A DNA stretch of 64,000 nt, taken from Actinobacillus succinogenes 130Z. Lineage in GTDB: Bacteria > Pseudomonadota > Gammaproteobacteria > Enterobacterales > Pasteurellaceae. Positions within the stretch are counted from its first letter, which is position 1. Each line of letters starts with the position of its first letter. Below are positions 1 through 8,684 of the stretch, piece after piece. Below the pieces are notes generated by a model. It had not been told where the DNA came from. It ran no database searches and saw only the letters and a list, made by a program, of their open reading frames with translations. The stretch is taken from contig NC_009655.1 of assembly GCF_000017245.1 (NCBI RefSeq), forward strand, positions 434,001 through 498,000. Direction: 5' to 3'. A program made the translations under genes and the position numbers.

Positions 1-1116
1 CAAATTACAGCTTTATTACGTGGTTGCTGGGGACTACAAAAAGTTCGTGAAAACAATGATCGTCATCATGCACTAGATGCGGTTGTGGTAGCTTGTTCGA
101 CAAAGTCTATGCAAGATAAGATAACTAAATTTGTTAAATATAAAGAAGGTAGATTATTTAAAGATAAAAAAGATGGAGTGTATAAGGGAGAACGTATTAA
201 CCGTGAAACAGGTGAGATTATTTCGCTCCATTTCCCAACGCCGTGGAAGTTCTTTAAAGAAAATGTGGAAATTCGCATTTTTAGTGAAAACCCGAAATTA
301 GAACTGGAAAACCGCTTGCCTGATTATCCGCAATACAATCACGAATTTGTGCAACCGCTGTTTGTCTCTCGTATGCCAACTCGCAAAATGACGGGGCAAG
401 GACATATGGAAACGGTGAAATCGGCGAAACGTTTAGATAAAGGGCTAAGCGTGTTAAAAGTGCCTTTAACGCAGCTTAAACTGAGCGATTTAGAACGAAT
501 GGTCAATCGTGAGCGTGAAATGGCACTGTATGAAGCCTTAAAAGAATGTTTGGAGCAGTTTGGTAACGATCCAGCTAAAGCCTTTGCCGAACCTTTCTAT
601 AAAAAAGGTGGTGCATTGGTAAAAGCGGTGCGAGTAGAGCAAACGCAGAAATCAGGTGTATTGGTGCGTAATGGCAATGGTGTCGCCGATAATGCAACAG
701 GTTCAATAGTACGGGTTGATGTCTTTACCAAAGGTGGAAAATATTTCCTTGTGCCGATTTATACTTGGCAAGTAGCGAAAGGGATTTTGCCGAATAAGGC
801 GGTTATTCAAGGTAAAGATGAAAGCGAATGGGAAGAAATGGATGAAAATGCTGTTTTTCAGTTTTCAATGCATAAAAATGATTTAATTAAAGTTAAAACG
901 AAAAAAGGGGAAATTTTTGGTTACTTTAATGGTTTAGATCGTGCTACTGGCAGTATTGAGATTGAAGAACACGATTTAGAAAAATCAAAAGGAAAAAATG
1001 GCTCTCATCGTGGTTTAGGTGTAAAAACCGCTTTTTTCCTTGAAAAATACCAAGTCGATGAACTCGGTAAAAATATCCGTCCTTGTCGTCCAACAAAACG
1101 ACAACACGTGCGTTAA
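1..1116 (+). CDS. cas9: CRISPR-associated endonuclease Cas9, type II-C, 5'-truncated by the window edge
   Basis: RNA-guided DNA endonuclease of type II CRISPR interference. The frame is open from base 1, so the N-terminal part (RuvC-I/II, HNH) lies outside the window. About 20 residues in is HHALDA (nt 64-81), the RuvC-III motif with its catalytic His/Asp; the rest is the C-terminal wedge and PAM-interacting region. The downstream array repeat matches what I recall of the Pasteurella multocida/Neisseria type II-C repeat, supporting subtype II-C. cas1 and cas2 follow, separated by a hairpin terminator, and there is no csn2 or cas4. The tracrRNA is not visible here and is probably upstream of cas9. 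Confidence 0.95.
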   Translation, partial: QITALLRGCWGLQKVRENNDRHHALDAVVVACSTKSMQDKITKFVKYKEGRLFKDKKDGVYKGERINRETGEIISLHFPTPWKFFKENVEIRIFSENPKLELENRLPDYPQYNHEFVQPLFVSRMPTRKMTGQGHMETVKSAKRLDKGLSVLKVPLTQLKLSDLERMVNREREMALYEALKECLEQFGNDPAKAFAEPFYKKGGALVKAVRVEQTQKSGVLVRNGNGVADNATGSIVRVDVFTKGGKYFLVPIYTWQVAKGILPNKAVIQGKDESEWEEMDENAVFQFSMHKNDLIKVKTKKGEIFGYFNGLDRATGSIEIEEHDLEKSKGKNGSHRGLGVKTAFFLEKYQVDELGKNIRPCRPTKRQHVR

Positions 1117-1122
1117 ATCAGT

Positions 1123-1154
1123 CCCTACACTCTCACGAGTGTGGGGATTTTTTT
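1123..1154 (+). terminator. Rho-independent terminator after cas9
   Basis: A 10-bp stem (CCCTACACTC with GAGTGTGGGG, one T-G wobble), a TCAC loop and a run of T follow the cas9 stop. cas1 starts 17 bases later with its own AAGGAGA ribosome-binding site, so cas1-cas2 may be expressed by readthrough or from a separate promoter. Confidence 0.75.
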
Positions 1155-1170
1155 GTATTAAGGAGAATCT

Positions 1171-2088
1171 ATGACGTGGCGTAGTATTTTAATGAGCAAG
1201 GGCGGCAAACTTTCGTTGCAACAAAATCAAATGTTGATTCAGCAAGAAGGAAATGAATTTACCGTACCGTTAGAAGATATTGCGATTGTGGTGGTGGAAA
1301 GTCGGGAAACAGTGATTACCATTCCGTTGTTGTCCGCCTTTGGTTTGCATGGCGTTACCTTTTTGACTTGTGATGAACAATTTTTACCCTGCGGACAATG
1401 GTTGCCGTTTAATCAATATCATCGCCAGCTCAAAACGCTCAAATTGCAGTTGGAAGCCAGTCTGCCGCAGAAAAAACAACTGTGGCAAGCGATTGTGCAA
1501 CAGAAAATTCGTAATCAAGCTGGTGTGCTAAAAATTTGCAAATTTCAAGCAGAATCCGACCGCTTGTTGAAGATGGCGGAGAAAGTGAAATCGGGCGATA
1601 AAGAGAATTTAGAAGCACAAAGTGCAGTCATTTATTTCCAAACTTTATTTGGCAAAGGTTTTAAGCGTAGCGAAGATGAAAGTGCGGTTAATAGTGCCTT
1701 AAATTATGGCTATACGGTAATGCGTTCGGCGGTGGCTCGGGCGTTGGTGCTGTATGGTTGGTTGCCGCAAATCGGTTTATTTCACCGTAGCGAACTCAAT
1801 GCCTTTAACCTTGCCGATGATTTTATTGAGCCATTCCGTCCGTTGGTGGATTTATTGGTGGTGCAACTGGAAAATGAAGACAAGCTCTCGGCTAATTTGT
1901 CGCCGATTTTAAAGCAACGATTGATTAAGGTGTTGAATTATCAGCTGTTATTTAAACAAGAAAAAGTGAATGCTTTAACGGCGATTGAGCGAAGCGTTGG
2001 CTCCTTTCAAACGGCATTAAGCCAACGCAATGCCGATTTGCTAAAACTGCCTGAAATTATACCACTTGCGGAGCATCAATATGAGTGA
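1171..2088 (+). CDS. cas1: CRISPR-associated integrase Cas1, type II
   Basis: Metal-dependent integrase that inserts new spacers together with Cas2. The 305-residue protein has the usual type II Cas1 length, the N-terminal beta domain (begins MTWRSILMSKGGKLS) and the helical catalytic domain with the conserved acidic region around NAFNLADDFIEPFRP (about residues 211-225). The start is preceded by AAGGAGAATCT. cas2 overlaps its end by 8 bases, so the two are translationally coupled. The set cas9-cas1-cas2 is the complete minimal II-C gene content. Confidence 0.95.
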   Translation: MTWRSILMSKGGKLSLQQNQMLIQQEGNEFTVPLEDIAIVVVESRETVITIPLLSAFGLHGVTFLTCDEQFLPCGQWLPFNQYHRQLKTLKLQLEASLPQKKQLWQAIVQQKIRNQAGVLKICKFQAESDRLLKMAEKVKSGDKENLEAQSAVIYFQTLFGKGFKRSEDESAVNSALNYGYTVMRSAVARALVLYGWLPQIGLFHRSELNAFNLADDFIEPFRPLVDLLVVQLENEDKLSANLSPILKQRLIKVLNYQLLFKQEKVNALTAIERSVGSFQTALSQRNADLLKLPEIIPLAEHQYE

Positions 2089-2407
2089 GAATGTGTTTAT
2101 GCGTATGATTGTGTTATTTGATTTACCTGTTACCACCAAAGCCAAAATGCGAGCGGCAAACCAATTTCGCCAATTTTTGCTGAAAGATGGCTACCAAATG
2201 CTGCAACTTTCCATCTACAGTCGTATTATTCGGGGGCGAGATTCAATGGAAAAGCACCATAAAAGATTAGTAGAACATTTGCCGGAAGAAGGTTCGATTC
2301 GTTGTATTTCCATCACGGAAAAACAATTCGCCAATATGGAAATCCTGGTCGGCGAGAAAAAATTGCAAGAAAAAAAAGTCAATGCCAACCAACTTTTGCT
2401 GTTTTAA
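2081..2407 (+). CDS. cas2: CRISPR-associated protein Cas2
   Basis: Small ferredoxin-fold partner of Cas1 in spacer acquisition. The start chosen is the ATG at 2081 (MSENVFMRMIVLFDLP), inside the end of cas1; a longer TTG start at 2066 is less likely. The product is 108 residues, usual for type II Cas2, with the beta-strand and aspartate of MIVLFDLPV near the N-terminus. A bidirectional terminator and then the array follow, so cas2 and the array transcript converge if the array is read on the minus strand. Confidence 0.93.
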   Translation: MSENVFMRMIVLFDLPVTTKAKMRAANQFRQFLLKDGYQMLQLSIYSRIIRGRDSMEKHHKRLVEHLPEEGSIRCISITEKQFANMEILVGEKKLQEKKVNANQLLLF

Positions 2408-2430
2408 ACCGTATTTTTTAAGTAATAAAA

Positions 2431-2461
2431 AAGCCTTGAAACGTTATATTTCAAGGCTTTT
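2431..2461. terminator. Bidirectional terminator between cas2 and the CRISPR array
   Basis: A perfect 11-bp stem (AAGCCTTGAAA at 2431 with TTTCAAGGCTT ending 2459) encloses a 7-base loop. T residues follow on the plus strand, and a longer T-rich run (the A-run at 2425-2432) follows on the minus strand. It can end cas transcription and also an array transcript arriving on the minus strand. Confidence 0.75.
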
Positions 2462-2471
2462 CAGCGTCCCA

Positions 2472-2969
2472 ATTATAGCACTGCGAAATGAAAAAGGGAG
2501 CTACAACGATGGATTAGTTCCGTCGGGGCTTTTTATTATTATAGCACTGCGAAATGAAAAAGGGAGCTACAACGCTAGAAAGCTCGACATCCTTAAAAAG
2601 CCTATTATAGCACTGCGAAATGAAAAAGGGAGCTACAACTCGTTCTGTTATTCAGGCGTTCGCTAACGGATTATAGCACTGCGAAATGAAAAAGGGAGCT
2701 ACAACGATTAAGGATGGGCTTAATCGCACCGTGCAATTATAGCACTGCGAAATGAAAAAGGGAGCTACAACAAACAACTGTACCAGTTGAATTACGTTGA
2801 GATTATAGCACTGCGAAATGAAAAAGGGAGCTACAACTCCATATTGCTCCTTATTTATGCAACCATTATTATAGCACTGCGAAATGAAAAAGGGAGCTAC
2901 AACTACTGGGTCGTATTTTGAGCCATTCCACAGATTGGAACTCTGCGTTCTTAAATTAAACTAATTGCA
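2472..2969 (-). CRISPR. Type II-C CRISPR array: 7 repeats, 7 spacers, degenerate last repeat
   Basis: Seven identical 36-bp repeats start at 2472, 2538, 2604, 2670, 2736, 2802 and 2868, separated by six unique 30-bp spacers. A seventh 30-bp spacer (2904-2933) is followed by a degenerate copy (from 2934, sharing ATT, A, C and CTGCG with the repeat). On the minus strand the repeat begins GTTGTAGCTCCC and ends TGCTATAAT, which I recall as the crRNA orientation of Neisseria and Pasteurella II-C arrays. TGCTATAAT is a perfect extended -10 element, so each repeat can start its own crRNA on the minus strand, running toward cas2. The degenerate copy suggests the oldest end is at 2934 and the acquisition end near cas2. 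Confidence 0.95.
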
Positions 2970-2994
2970 GTATAAAGTGCGGTCAAATTTTCCG

Positions 2995-3462
2995 TTATTT
3001 TTCCGTTAAATAATTCAACACCACCTGATGATGTTCGCCTGTTTTGAATTTGGTGAACACTTGTTCAATCTTGCCGTTTTCGTCGATTAAAAAACTTATG
3101 CGGTGGATACCGTCGTAGACTTTTCCCATGAATTTCTTTTCGCCCCAGACGCCGAATTGCTCGGCAACTTGGTGATCTTCGTCGGATAATAAGGTGAAAT
3201 TCAACGCTTGCTTTTCTTCAAATTGCGCCAGTTTTTTCGGCGAATCCGGGCTGATGCCTAAAATGATGACACCTGATTTATCTAGTTCCGCTTTGGCGTC
3301 GCGCAGTCCGCAGGCCTGTATGGTGCAGCCGGGGGTGAGCGCTTTCGGGTAGAAATAAATCAGCACTTTTTTGCCCTGAAAATCCGTTAGGGAAACCGGT
3401 TCGTTGTGTTGATTCGGTAAGGTAAAGTGCGGTGCGTTTTCGCCGGGTTTTAAGGTGTTCAT
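2995..3462 (-). CDS. bcp: Thioredoxin-dependent peroxiredoxin (bacterioferritin comigratory protein)
   Basis: Cytoplasmic thiol peroxidase that reduces hydrogen peroxide and lipid hydroperoxides with thioredoxin. The 155 residues match Bcp/PrxQ length. The peroxidatic cysteine is C46 in TPGCTIQAC and the resolving cysteine C51 lies five residues on, the arrangement of the E. coli-type subgroup. It is a single gene transcribed toward the CRISPR array; uptake signals lie just beyond its stop and inside its coding sequence near the start codon. Confidence 0.95.
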   Translation of the reverse strand: MNTLKPGENAPHFTLPNQHNEPVSLTDFQGKKVLIYFYPKALTPGCTIQACGLRDAKAELDKSGVIILGISPDSPKKLAQFEEKQALNFTLLSDEDHQVAEQFGVWGEKKFMGKVYDGIHRISFLIDENGKIEQVFTKFKTGEHHQVVLNYLTEK

Positions 3463-3558
3463 TCGAAATTTCCTCGTTAAAATAGATTTAACAGTATTCT
3501 AACAAGCATTGCGCTTTTGTGATACAATCGCGGGACATTTAATTTAGCTGAAAAAATC

Positions 3559-4134
3559 ATGTCCAGACAGAAAAAATCCCGTCGTTTAACCGATGTTATG
3601 CCGACGCGTAAAGCCGATAAAAAAACTGAAATCGGGGCGGTTAAGGCGCGTCCCGGCAAGAAATTAACCCGTTATGAATTGGATGCCAGAGCACGCGAGG
3701 AAAAACGCAAGCGCAAGCATAAAGGCTTGGATTCCGGTTCGCGCCACAGCGCCTCTTCGGATAGCGGTAAAAATCAACAAACGGAAGTAAAAGATCCGCG
3801 TATCGGCAGCCGTAAAAAAGTGCCGCTGGTGGTAGAATTTGTGAATAAGCCGGAAAAAGGACAATTTATTCAACCGATAAAAACCGAGAAAAAACCGACC
3901 GCGCTTGATCCCGCGACGGAGCTGGAACAGCTGGAAAATAACGAATGTCTGAACGATTTGCTGGATCAACTGGATGCCGGTAAAGTCCTCAGTAAAGAAG
4001 ATCAGGTTTTTGTGGACGAATGCTTAGCCCGCATTGCGCAACTGATGGATGAATTGGGCATCAGCGACGATGAAGAGGGCGAAGACGATTTGCTGCGTAC
4101 TTTTGAAAAAATCGATATTAATCAATTCCGTTAA
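3559..4134 (+). CDS. yihI: Der GTPase-activating protein YihI
   Basis: YihI activates the GTPase Der (EngA) in 50S ribosome assembly. The 191-residue protein has the basic N-terminal half typical of the family (starts [13 protein letters not shown], many Lys/Arg) and an acidic C-terminal half with [12 protein letters not shown]. The DUF2489 gene begins three bases after its stop, and hemN follows, so the three form an operon, an order I recall from other Pasteurellaceae. The promoter is probably in the 96-base gap divergent from bcp. Confidence 0.9.
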
Positions 4135-4137
4135 TTT

Positions 4138-4569
4138 ATGATGACTACCGTATTATTTGTAATCGGCGTTGCAGTTATGCTGGCAATGGCGGCTTATTCC
4201 GTTTATCTGTTGGCGCAATTACACAAACAGCAACGGCTGTACCAACAAGCCCGGCAGGCGCGCGTGGCACGATTAAAAGAAAGCATCCGGATTATTGCCC
4301 GCGCCATGCAGTCGGGCGAATGTAATCATTCGGAAGGCGTAATTCGGTTGAAAATGCTGCTGGACCCCCTCGGGCAGAAAACCTTGACAGAATATGCCGC
4401 CATGTGGCGGCTTTATGAAACGGTACGTGATATGCCGACTCATGACGAGCGGAGAGCCTTAAAGAAAAACGAGCGCATGAGGTTGGATCTCGAACGCGAA
4501 GCGAAAGAAATCGAGTTGGAGGCGGCAATTAAAGCCGAAGCGAAACTGCTGTTAAGCGAATTGCCGTAG
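4138..4569 (+). CDS. DUF2489 family membrane-anchored protein
   Basis: Unknown function. One N-terminal membrane segment (about residues 5-25, LFVIGVAVMLAMAAYSVYLL) is followed by a charged helical cytoplasmic part. The middle (ESIRIIARAMQSGECNHSEG) is the pattern I associate with DUF2489 proteins found beside yihI in gamma-proteobacteria. Its C-terminal 40 residues are highly charged and probably a long helix. The ATG at 4138 is doubled (ATGATG), so the start could be one codon later. Confidence 0.8.
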   Translation: MMTTVLFVIGVAVMLAMAAYSVYLLAQLHKQQRLYQQARQARVARLKESIRIIARAMQSGECNHSEGVIRLKMLLDPLGQKTLTEYAAMWRLYETVRDMPTHDERRALKKNERMRLDLEREAKEIELEAAIKAEAKLLLSELP

Positions 4570-4622
4570 ACTTGCCCGAGACGTAACAATCTACTCTGTA
4601 ACCATAAATTTAACCTGACGAT

Positions 4623-5990
4623 ATGACCGATATTACTTTTGATCTCGCCCTGATTCAAAAATACAATCAATCCGGGCCTCGTTATACGAGTTATCCTACG
4701 GCGCTGGAATTTAACGAAAATTACAGCGAAAACGATTTTGAAACGGCAGCGGCGCGCTATCCCGACCGTCCGTTGTCCTTGTATGTGCATATTCCGTTTT
4801 GTCATAAGCTTTGCTATTTCTGCGGGTGCAATAAAGTGATTACCCGTCACCAGCATAAGGCGGATATTTATCTGGATTTCCTCGAAAAAGAAATAACCAA
4901 CCGCGCGCCTTTATTCAAAAACCGTACCGCCACCCAAATTCACTGGGGGGGCGGCACGCCGACTTATTTGAGCGAAGCGCAATCCGCCCGTTTGATGGAT
5001 ATGCTGAAATCTAATTTTAACATTGCGGAGAACGCCGAGATTTCCATTGAAATGGATCCGCGCGAAATCGAATTATCCATGTTGGAGCACTTACGCAATA
5101 TCGGTTTTAACCGTATCAGCATGGGCGTACAGGATTTCAACAAAGAAGTACAAAAAGCCGTCAACCGCGAGCAAGATGAAGACTTTATTCGCGCCTTACT
5201 GGTACGCGCGCGCGAACTGGGTTTTCAATCGACTAATCTGGATTTAATTTACGGTTTGCCGTTCCAAACGGTGGAAAGCTTCATGTTTACCTTACAAAAA
5301 GTGATTGAATTGAATCCCGATCGCCTGAGCGTATTCAACTACGCTCACCTGCCGAGCCGTTTCGCGGGACAAGTGAAAATCAAAGACAAAGATTTGCCGT
5401 CGCCGGAAACCAAACTCAGTATTTTGCAAAATACCATCGAAACCTTAGCTGCCGCCGGTTATAAATTTATCGGTATGGATCACTTCGCCAAACCGGACGA
5501 TGAGCTGGCAATCGCGCAACAAAACGGCGTTCTGCATCGAAATTTTCAGGGGTACACCACGCAGGAAGAATGCGATTTATTGGGATTAGGCGTTTCGGCT
5601 ATCAGCCTGTTGGGCGACAGTTATGCGCAAAACCAAAAAGAACTGAAACAATATTACGCCGATGTGGATGAAAAGGGTATTGCGTTACACAAAGGACTGA
5701 CGTTAACGGAAGAGGATTGCCTGCGCCGGGATGTGATTAAAGCTTTAATTTGCAATTTTAAATTGGATTATGCCGCTATCGAACAGCAATATCACATTGA
5801 TTTCAATACGCATTTTGCCGAGGACTTAGCATTGCTGAAGCCGTTGGCGGAAGACGGTTTGGCGGATATTCGGCCTAACGGCATTACGGTGTCCTCAAAG
5901 GGGCGTTTGTTGATCCGAAACATCTGTCTGTGCTTCGATACGTACTCACGCCAACAGGCTCGCCGGCAACAGTTCTCGCGTATTATTTAA
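4623..5990 (+). CDS. hemN: Oxygen-independent coproporphyrinogen III oxidase HemN
   Basis: Radical SAM enzyme that decarboxylates coproporphyrinogen III to protoporphyrinogen IX in anaerobic heme synthesis. The 455-residue length is typical of true HemN. The cluster motif C-x3-C-x2-C appears as CHKLCYFCGCN near residue 60, followed by the GGGTP motif that contacts SAM. It is the last gene of the yihI operon; the pair of facing uptake signals after the stop probably ends transcription. A complete HemN fits a facultative anaerobe. Confidence 0.96.
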   Translation: MTDITFDLALIQKYNQSGPRYTSYPTALEFNENYSENDFETAAARYPDRPLSLYVHIPFCHKLCYFCGCNKVITRHQHKADIYLDFLEKEITNRAPLFKNRTATQIHWGGGTPTYLSEAQSARLMDMLKSNFNIAENAEISIEMDPREIELSMLEHLRNIGFNRISMGVQDFNKEVQKAVNREQDEDFIRALLVRARELGFQSTNLDLIYGLPFQTVESFMFTLQKVIELNPDRLSVFNYAHLPSRFAGQVKIKDKDLPSPETKLSILQNTIETLAAAGYKFIGMDHFAKPDDELAIAQQNGVLHRNFQGYTTQEECDLLGLGVSAISLLGDSYAQNQKELKQYYADVDEKGIALHKGLTLTEEDCLRRDVIKALICNFKLDYAAIEQQYHIDFNTHFAEDLALLKPLAEDGLADIRPNGITVSSKGRLLIRNICLCFDTYSRQQARRQQFSRII

Positions 5991-6001
5991 TGTGTAACCC
6001 T

Positions 6002-6044
6002 AAAGTGCGGTCAAAAACGAAAGCGTTTTCGACCGCACTTTTAT
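6002..6044. terminator. Inverted uptake-signal pair acting as a shared terminator
   Basis: AAAGTGCGGTC (6002-6012) and GACCGCACTTT (6031-6041) form an 11-bp stem with T-runs on either strand. It sits between the convergent hemN and the minus-strand kinase-like gene. Confidence 0.75.
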
Positions 6045-6059
6045 TCTCTGTTTATTTTA

Positions 6060-6770
6060 TTATAAAAACTTCGTCAGTAGCGTTTCGAATAACACATAAA
6101 AACCGAGTAAATCCGTTTTCGCCAGCGATTTGAAAGGGAGCAGGACGTAATAGAGAATACGATGCTTTTTCACCAAAGATAAGGCGTAATGCCATACACG
6201 GCTGTCTTCGTAATGGATGAAGGTATTGATGGTACGCTGAATCTGAGCGGGGGTGGTTCGTTCCCGGCATACGCCGTAAATAAACAGTAGGGCGTCACGC
6301 GTTTTTTGCTGCGCCAGTTTACGGGAACGGGAAGCCACTTCGAAATCGATAAAGGATGCTTTGCCGTTTTGCCACAAAATATCCTTTAATAACGGACGTC
6401 CGTGCACAATATTGCGAGCATGTAAATTAGCCAGTGTTTTTGCGCAGTCGTCCAGAATCCGTTGCTTTTGTTCGTCTGTAATATCGCTTTCCAACCAAGA
6501 GCGTACGGTACGTCCGGCATCCTCCATTACCAAACAACGGGAATTGATAATTTTCACCGGTGGAATCGGCGCTTTCTGGAAAATCAGCAATTTTATGCGT
6601 TGAATTTCCCGTTTAAATGCGGCACGGGAAAACGGCTTGAGCAAACGTTGAATGCCTTTAGGATGTTCCGGCTGTTTCAGCCAGTAAGATTTTCCTTCGA
6701 ATTGAAAGGAATAAACCCGTTCCATGCGATGTTCTGCCTGTAAAGTTTCAACATAATCCGCTAATGTCAC
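6060..6770 (-). CDS. Lipopolysaccharide-kinase-like / InaA-type small kinase
   Basis: A 236-residue protein with a reduced protein-kinase fold. FEGKSYWLKQ carries a likely ATP-binding Lys, HGRPLLKDILW is the catalytic-loop position, and SFIDFEVASR replaces the metal-binding DFG-like motif. The HG-R-P loop, where most kinases have HGD or HRD, recalls a set of gamma-proteobacterial proteins annotated as RfaP/InaA-like or toluene-tolerance kinases. Substrate unknown: LPS core sugar or protein are both possible. It is downstream of cysE on the same strand, behind a terminator. Confidence 0.6.
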   Translation of the reverse strand: MTLADYVETLQAEHRMERVYSFQFEGKSYWLKQPEHPKGIQRLLKPFSRAAFKREIQRIKLLIFQKAPIPPVKIINSRCLVMEDAGRTVRSWLESDITDEQKQRILDDCAKTLANLHARNIVHGRPLLKDILWQNGKASFIDFEVASRSRKLAQQKTRDALLFIYGVCRERTTPAQIQRTINTFIHYEDSRVWHYALSLVKKHRILYYVLLPFKSLAKTDLLGFYVLFETLLTKFL

Positions 6771-6811
6771 GTTTTTCTCCTGTAATTATCGGAAGAATAC
6801 TTTACCATATA

Positions 6812-6837
6812 AATAAAAAGAGCGGGATAACCCGCTC
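6812..6837 (-). terminator. Terminator after cysE
   Basis: On the minus strand a 7-bp GC-rich stem (GAGCGGG with CCCGCTC, TTAT loop) is followed by a T-run, 24 bases beyond the cysE stop. Confidence 0.75.
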
Positions 6838-6860
6838 GGATTAGTAAGACGGCTTTTCCG

Positions 6861-7658
6861 TTAAATATTCAGCATCGCCGCGTCATCAATAAAATATTGG
6901 TTCATTTCAAACGCCGGTTTGGAATCGTGATCTTTGCCGATAATCCGCGCCGGTACGCCGGCTGCCGTAGCATGTTCTGGCACCGGTTGTAACACCACGG
7001 AATTAGCGCCGATTTTGGCATATTTGCCTACTTCTATATTACCCAGAATCTTCGCACCGGCGCCGATCATCACGCCTTCGCGGATTTTCGGATGACGATC
7101 ACCGCATTCTTTACCGGTACCGCCCAACGTCACGCCCTGCAGGATAGAAACGTCGTTTTCGATGACTGCGGTTTCTCCTACTACGATACCGGTGGCGTGG
7201 TCGAACATAATGCCGCAGCCGATACGCGCCGCCGGGTGAATATCCACATCAAAAGCTACGGAAATCTGATTTTGCAGATAAATCGCCAGAGAACGACGGT
7301 TTTCCTGCCATAAATAGTGGGTAATTCGGTAACTTTGCAACGCGTGAAATCCTTTCAGGTACAGCAACGGCGTCGACCATAAATCTACCGCCGGGTCGCG
7401 CTGGCGTACCGCGGTAATATCGCAGGCGGCACTTTCGATAATGCTGGGTTTGGCTGCATAGGCGTCTTCGATAATTTCGCGTAATGTGATGGCAGGCATG
7501 GTTGTCGTCGCCAGTTTGTTCGCCAGAATATAACTCAGTGCGCCGCCTAAATGCTTATGCTTTAAAATGGTCGAATGGAAAAAGCTTGCCAGCATAGGTT
7601 CTTTATTCACCAGACACTGCGCCTCTTTCCGGATTTGTTTCCAAACTTTAATTGCCAT
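6861..7658 (-). CDS. cysE: Serine O-acetyltransferase CysE
   Basis: Makes O-acetylserine from serine and acetyl-CoA, the committed step of cysteine synthesis. The 265-residue protein has the all-helical N-terminal domain and a C-terminal left-handed beta-helix: DVDIHPAARIG, the active-site stretch MFDHATGIVVGETAVI and the GGTGKECGDRHPKI loop are all CysE hallmarks. The C-terminus ends in isoleucine, expected for docking into CysK. It is the last gene of yibN-secB-gpsA-cysE, 9 bases after gpsA. Confidence 0.96.
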   Translation of the reverse strand: MAIKVWKQIRKEAQCLVNKEPMLASFFHSTILKHKHLGGALSYILANKLATTTMPAITLREIIEDAYAAKPSIIESAACDITAVRQRDPAVDLWSTPLLYLKGFHALQSYRITHYLWQENRRSLAIYLQNQISVAFDVDIHPAARIGCGIMFDHATGIVVGETAVIENDVSILQGVTLGGTGKECGDRHPKIREGVMIGAGAKILGNIEVGKYAKIGANSVVLQPVPEHATAAGVPARIIGKDHDSKPAFEMNQYFIDDAAMLNI

Positions 7659-7667
7659 TTCGGTTCC

Positions 7668-8675
7668 TTAATATTCGTCTTTTCGTTCGCGCTGTAAAAG
7701 TGCGGTCGCCATTTCCTGCGGATTTTTACCATGGAACAATGCGGCGTAAATCTGTTCTGTGATCGGCATTTCCACCCCCTGACGCTGCGCTAATGCCATG
7801 GTTTCTTTAGTATTGTAGAAACCTTCCACTATCTGTCCGATTTGTTCCATCGCCGCCTGAGCGGAAACTCCCTGTCCCAGCATCATACCGAAACGGCGGT
7901 TGCGCGATTGATTATCGGTACAAGTAAGCACCAAGTCGCCTAAGCCGGACATGCCGGTGAATGTTTTCAGATTCGCCCCCAATGATACGCCTAAACGACT
8001 GATTTCCGCCAGTCCCCGGGTAATCAGCGCAGTACGTGCGTTGGCGCCGAATCCCAGACCGTCCGACATACCTGCCGCAATGGCGATGACGTTTTTTATC
8101 GCTCCGCCCAGTTGTACGCCGATCATGTCCCGATTGAGGTATACCCGAAAGTGTTTACTGCAATGAATGCGCGTCTGAAACTCCCGGGCGAACCGTTCGT
8201 CGTTTGCCGCTAAAGCGATTGCGGTCGGCATACCGGCGGCTAATTCTTTGGCAAAAGTCGGACCGGATAACACCGCCAACGGGTATGCCTTGCCCAGCTC
8301 GTCTTCCACCACGGATTGCAACAAGCGTCCGCTGTTTCGTTCCAATCCTTTGGTTGCCCATGCGATGCGGCTGTCCGGACGCAAGAACGGTTTAATCCGA
8401 TGAATGACTTCGCCGAAAGCGTGACTGGGCACCACAATCAACAAATCTTTCGATTTTTTGACCGCACTTGCTAAATCCGCTTCAATGGTTAGAGAGTCGG
8501 GAAAGGCAATATCCGGCAGAAAACGGCGATTCTGCCGTTCTTGCTGCAAATGCTGACATTCCTCGCGGTTATGTCCCCATAATGTGGTAGGGTAACCGTT
8601 GCGGGAAAAGCAGATCGCCAATGCCGTACCGTAAGAACCGGCACCCAGAATAGTGATCGGAGATTGATTTACCAT
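7668..8675 (-). CDS. gpsA: NAD(P)-dependent glycerol-3-phosphate dehydrogenase GpsA
   Basis: Reduces dihydroxyacetone phosphate to sn-glycerol-3-phosphate for phospholipid synthesis. The Rossmann motif is ITILGAGSYGTALA near the N-terminus; GPTFAKELAAGMPTA and the catalytic-lysine region LGGAIKNVIAIAAG follow. The start chosen is the ATG at 8675 (MVNQSPIT), preceded by AGGTGG; an in-frame ATG at 8699 would add eight unsupported residues. The product is 335 residues. An uptake signal is read through in frame near 8455-8465. Confidence 0.96.
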   Translation of the reverse strand: MVNQSPITILGAGSYGTALAICFSRNGYPTTLWGHNREECQHLQQERQNRRFLPDIAFPDSLTIEADLASAVKKSKDLLIVVPSHAFGEVIHRIKPFLRPDSRIAWATKGLERNSGRLLQSVVEDELGKAYPLAVLSGPTFAKELAAGMPTAIALAANDERFAREFQTRIHCSKHFRVYLNRDMIGVQLGGAIKNVIAIAAGMSDGLGFGANARTALITRGLAEISRLGVSLGANLKTFTGMSGLGDLVLTCTDNQSRNRRFGMMLGQGVSAQAAMEQIGQIVEGFYNTKETMALAQRQGVEMPITEQIYAALFHGKNPQEMATALLQRERKDEY

Positions 8676-8684
8676 ATTTCCACC

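Noticed and set aside
1117..1170. Possible tracrRNA between cas9 and cas1
   Set aside because: The hairpin at 1123-1154 has no anti-repeat complementary to the CRISPR repeat; it is an ordinary terminator.
2382..2666. Open frame across the CRISPR repeats with repeating IIALRNEKGSYN
   Set aside because: It is a translation of the repeats themselves; the array explains it.
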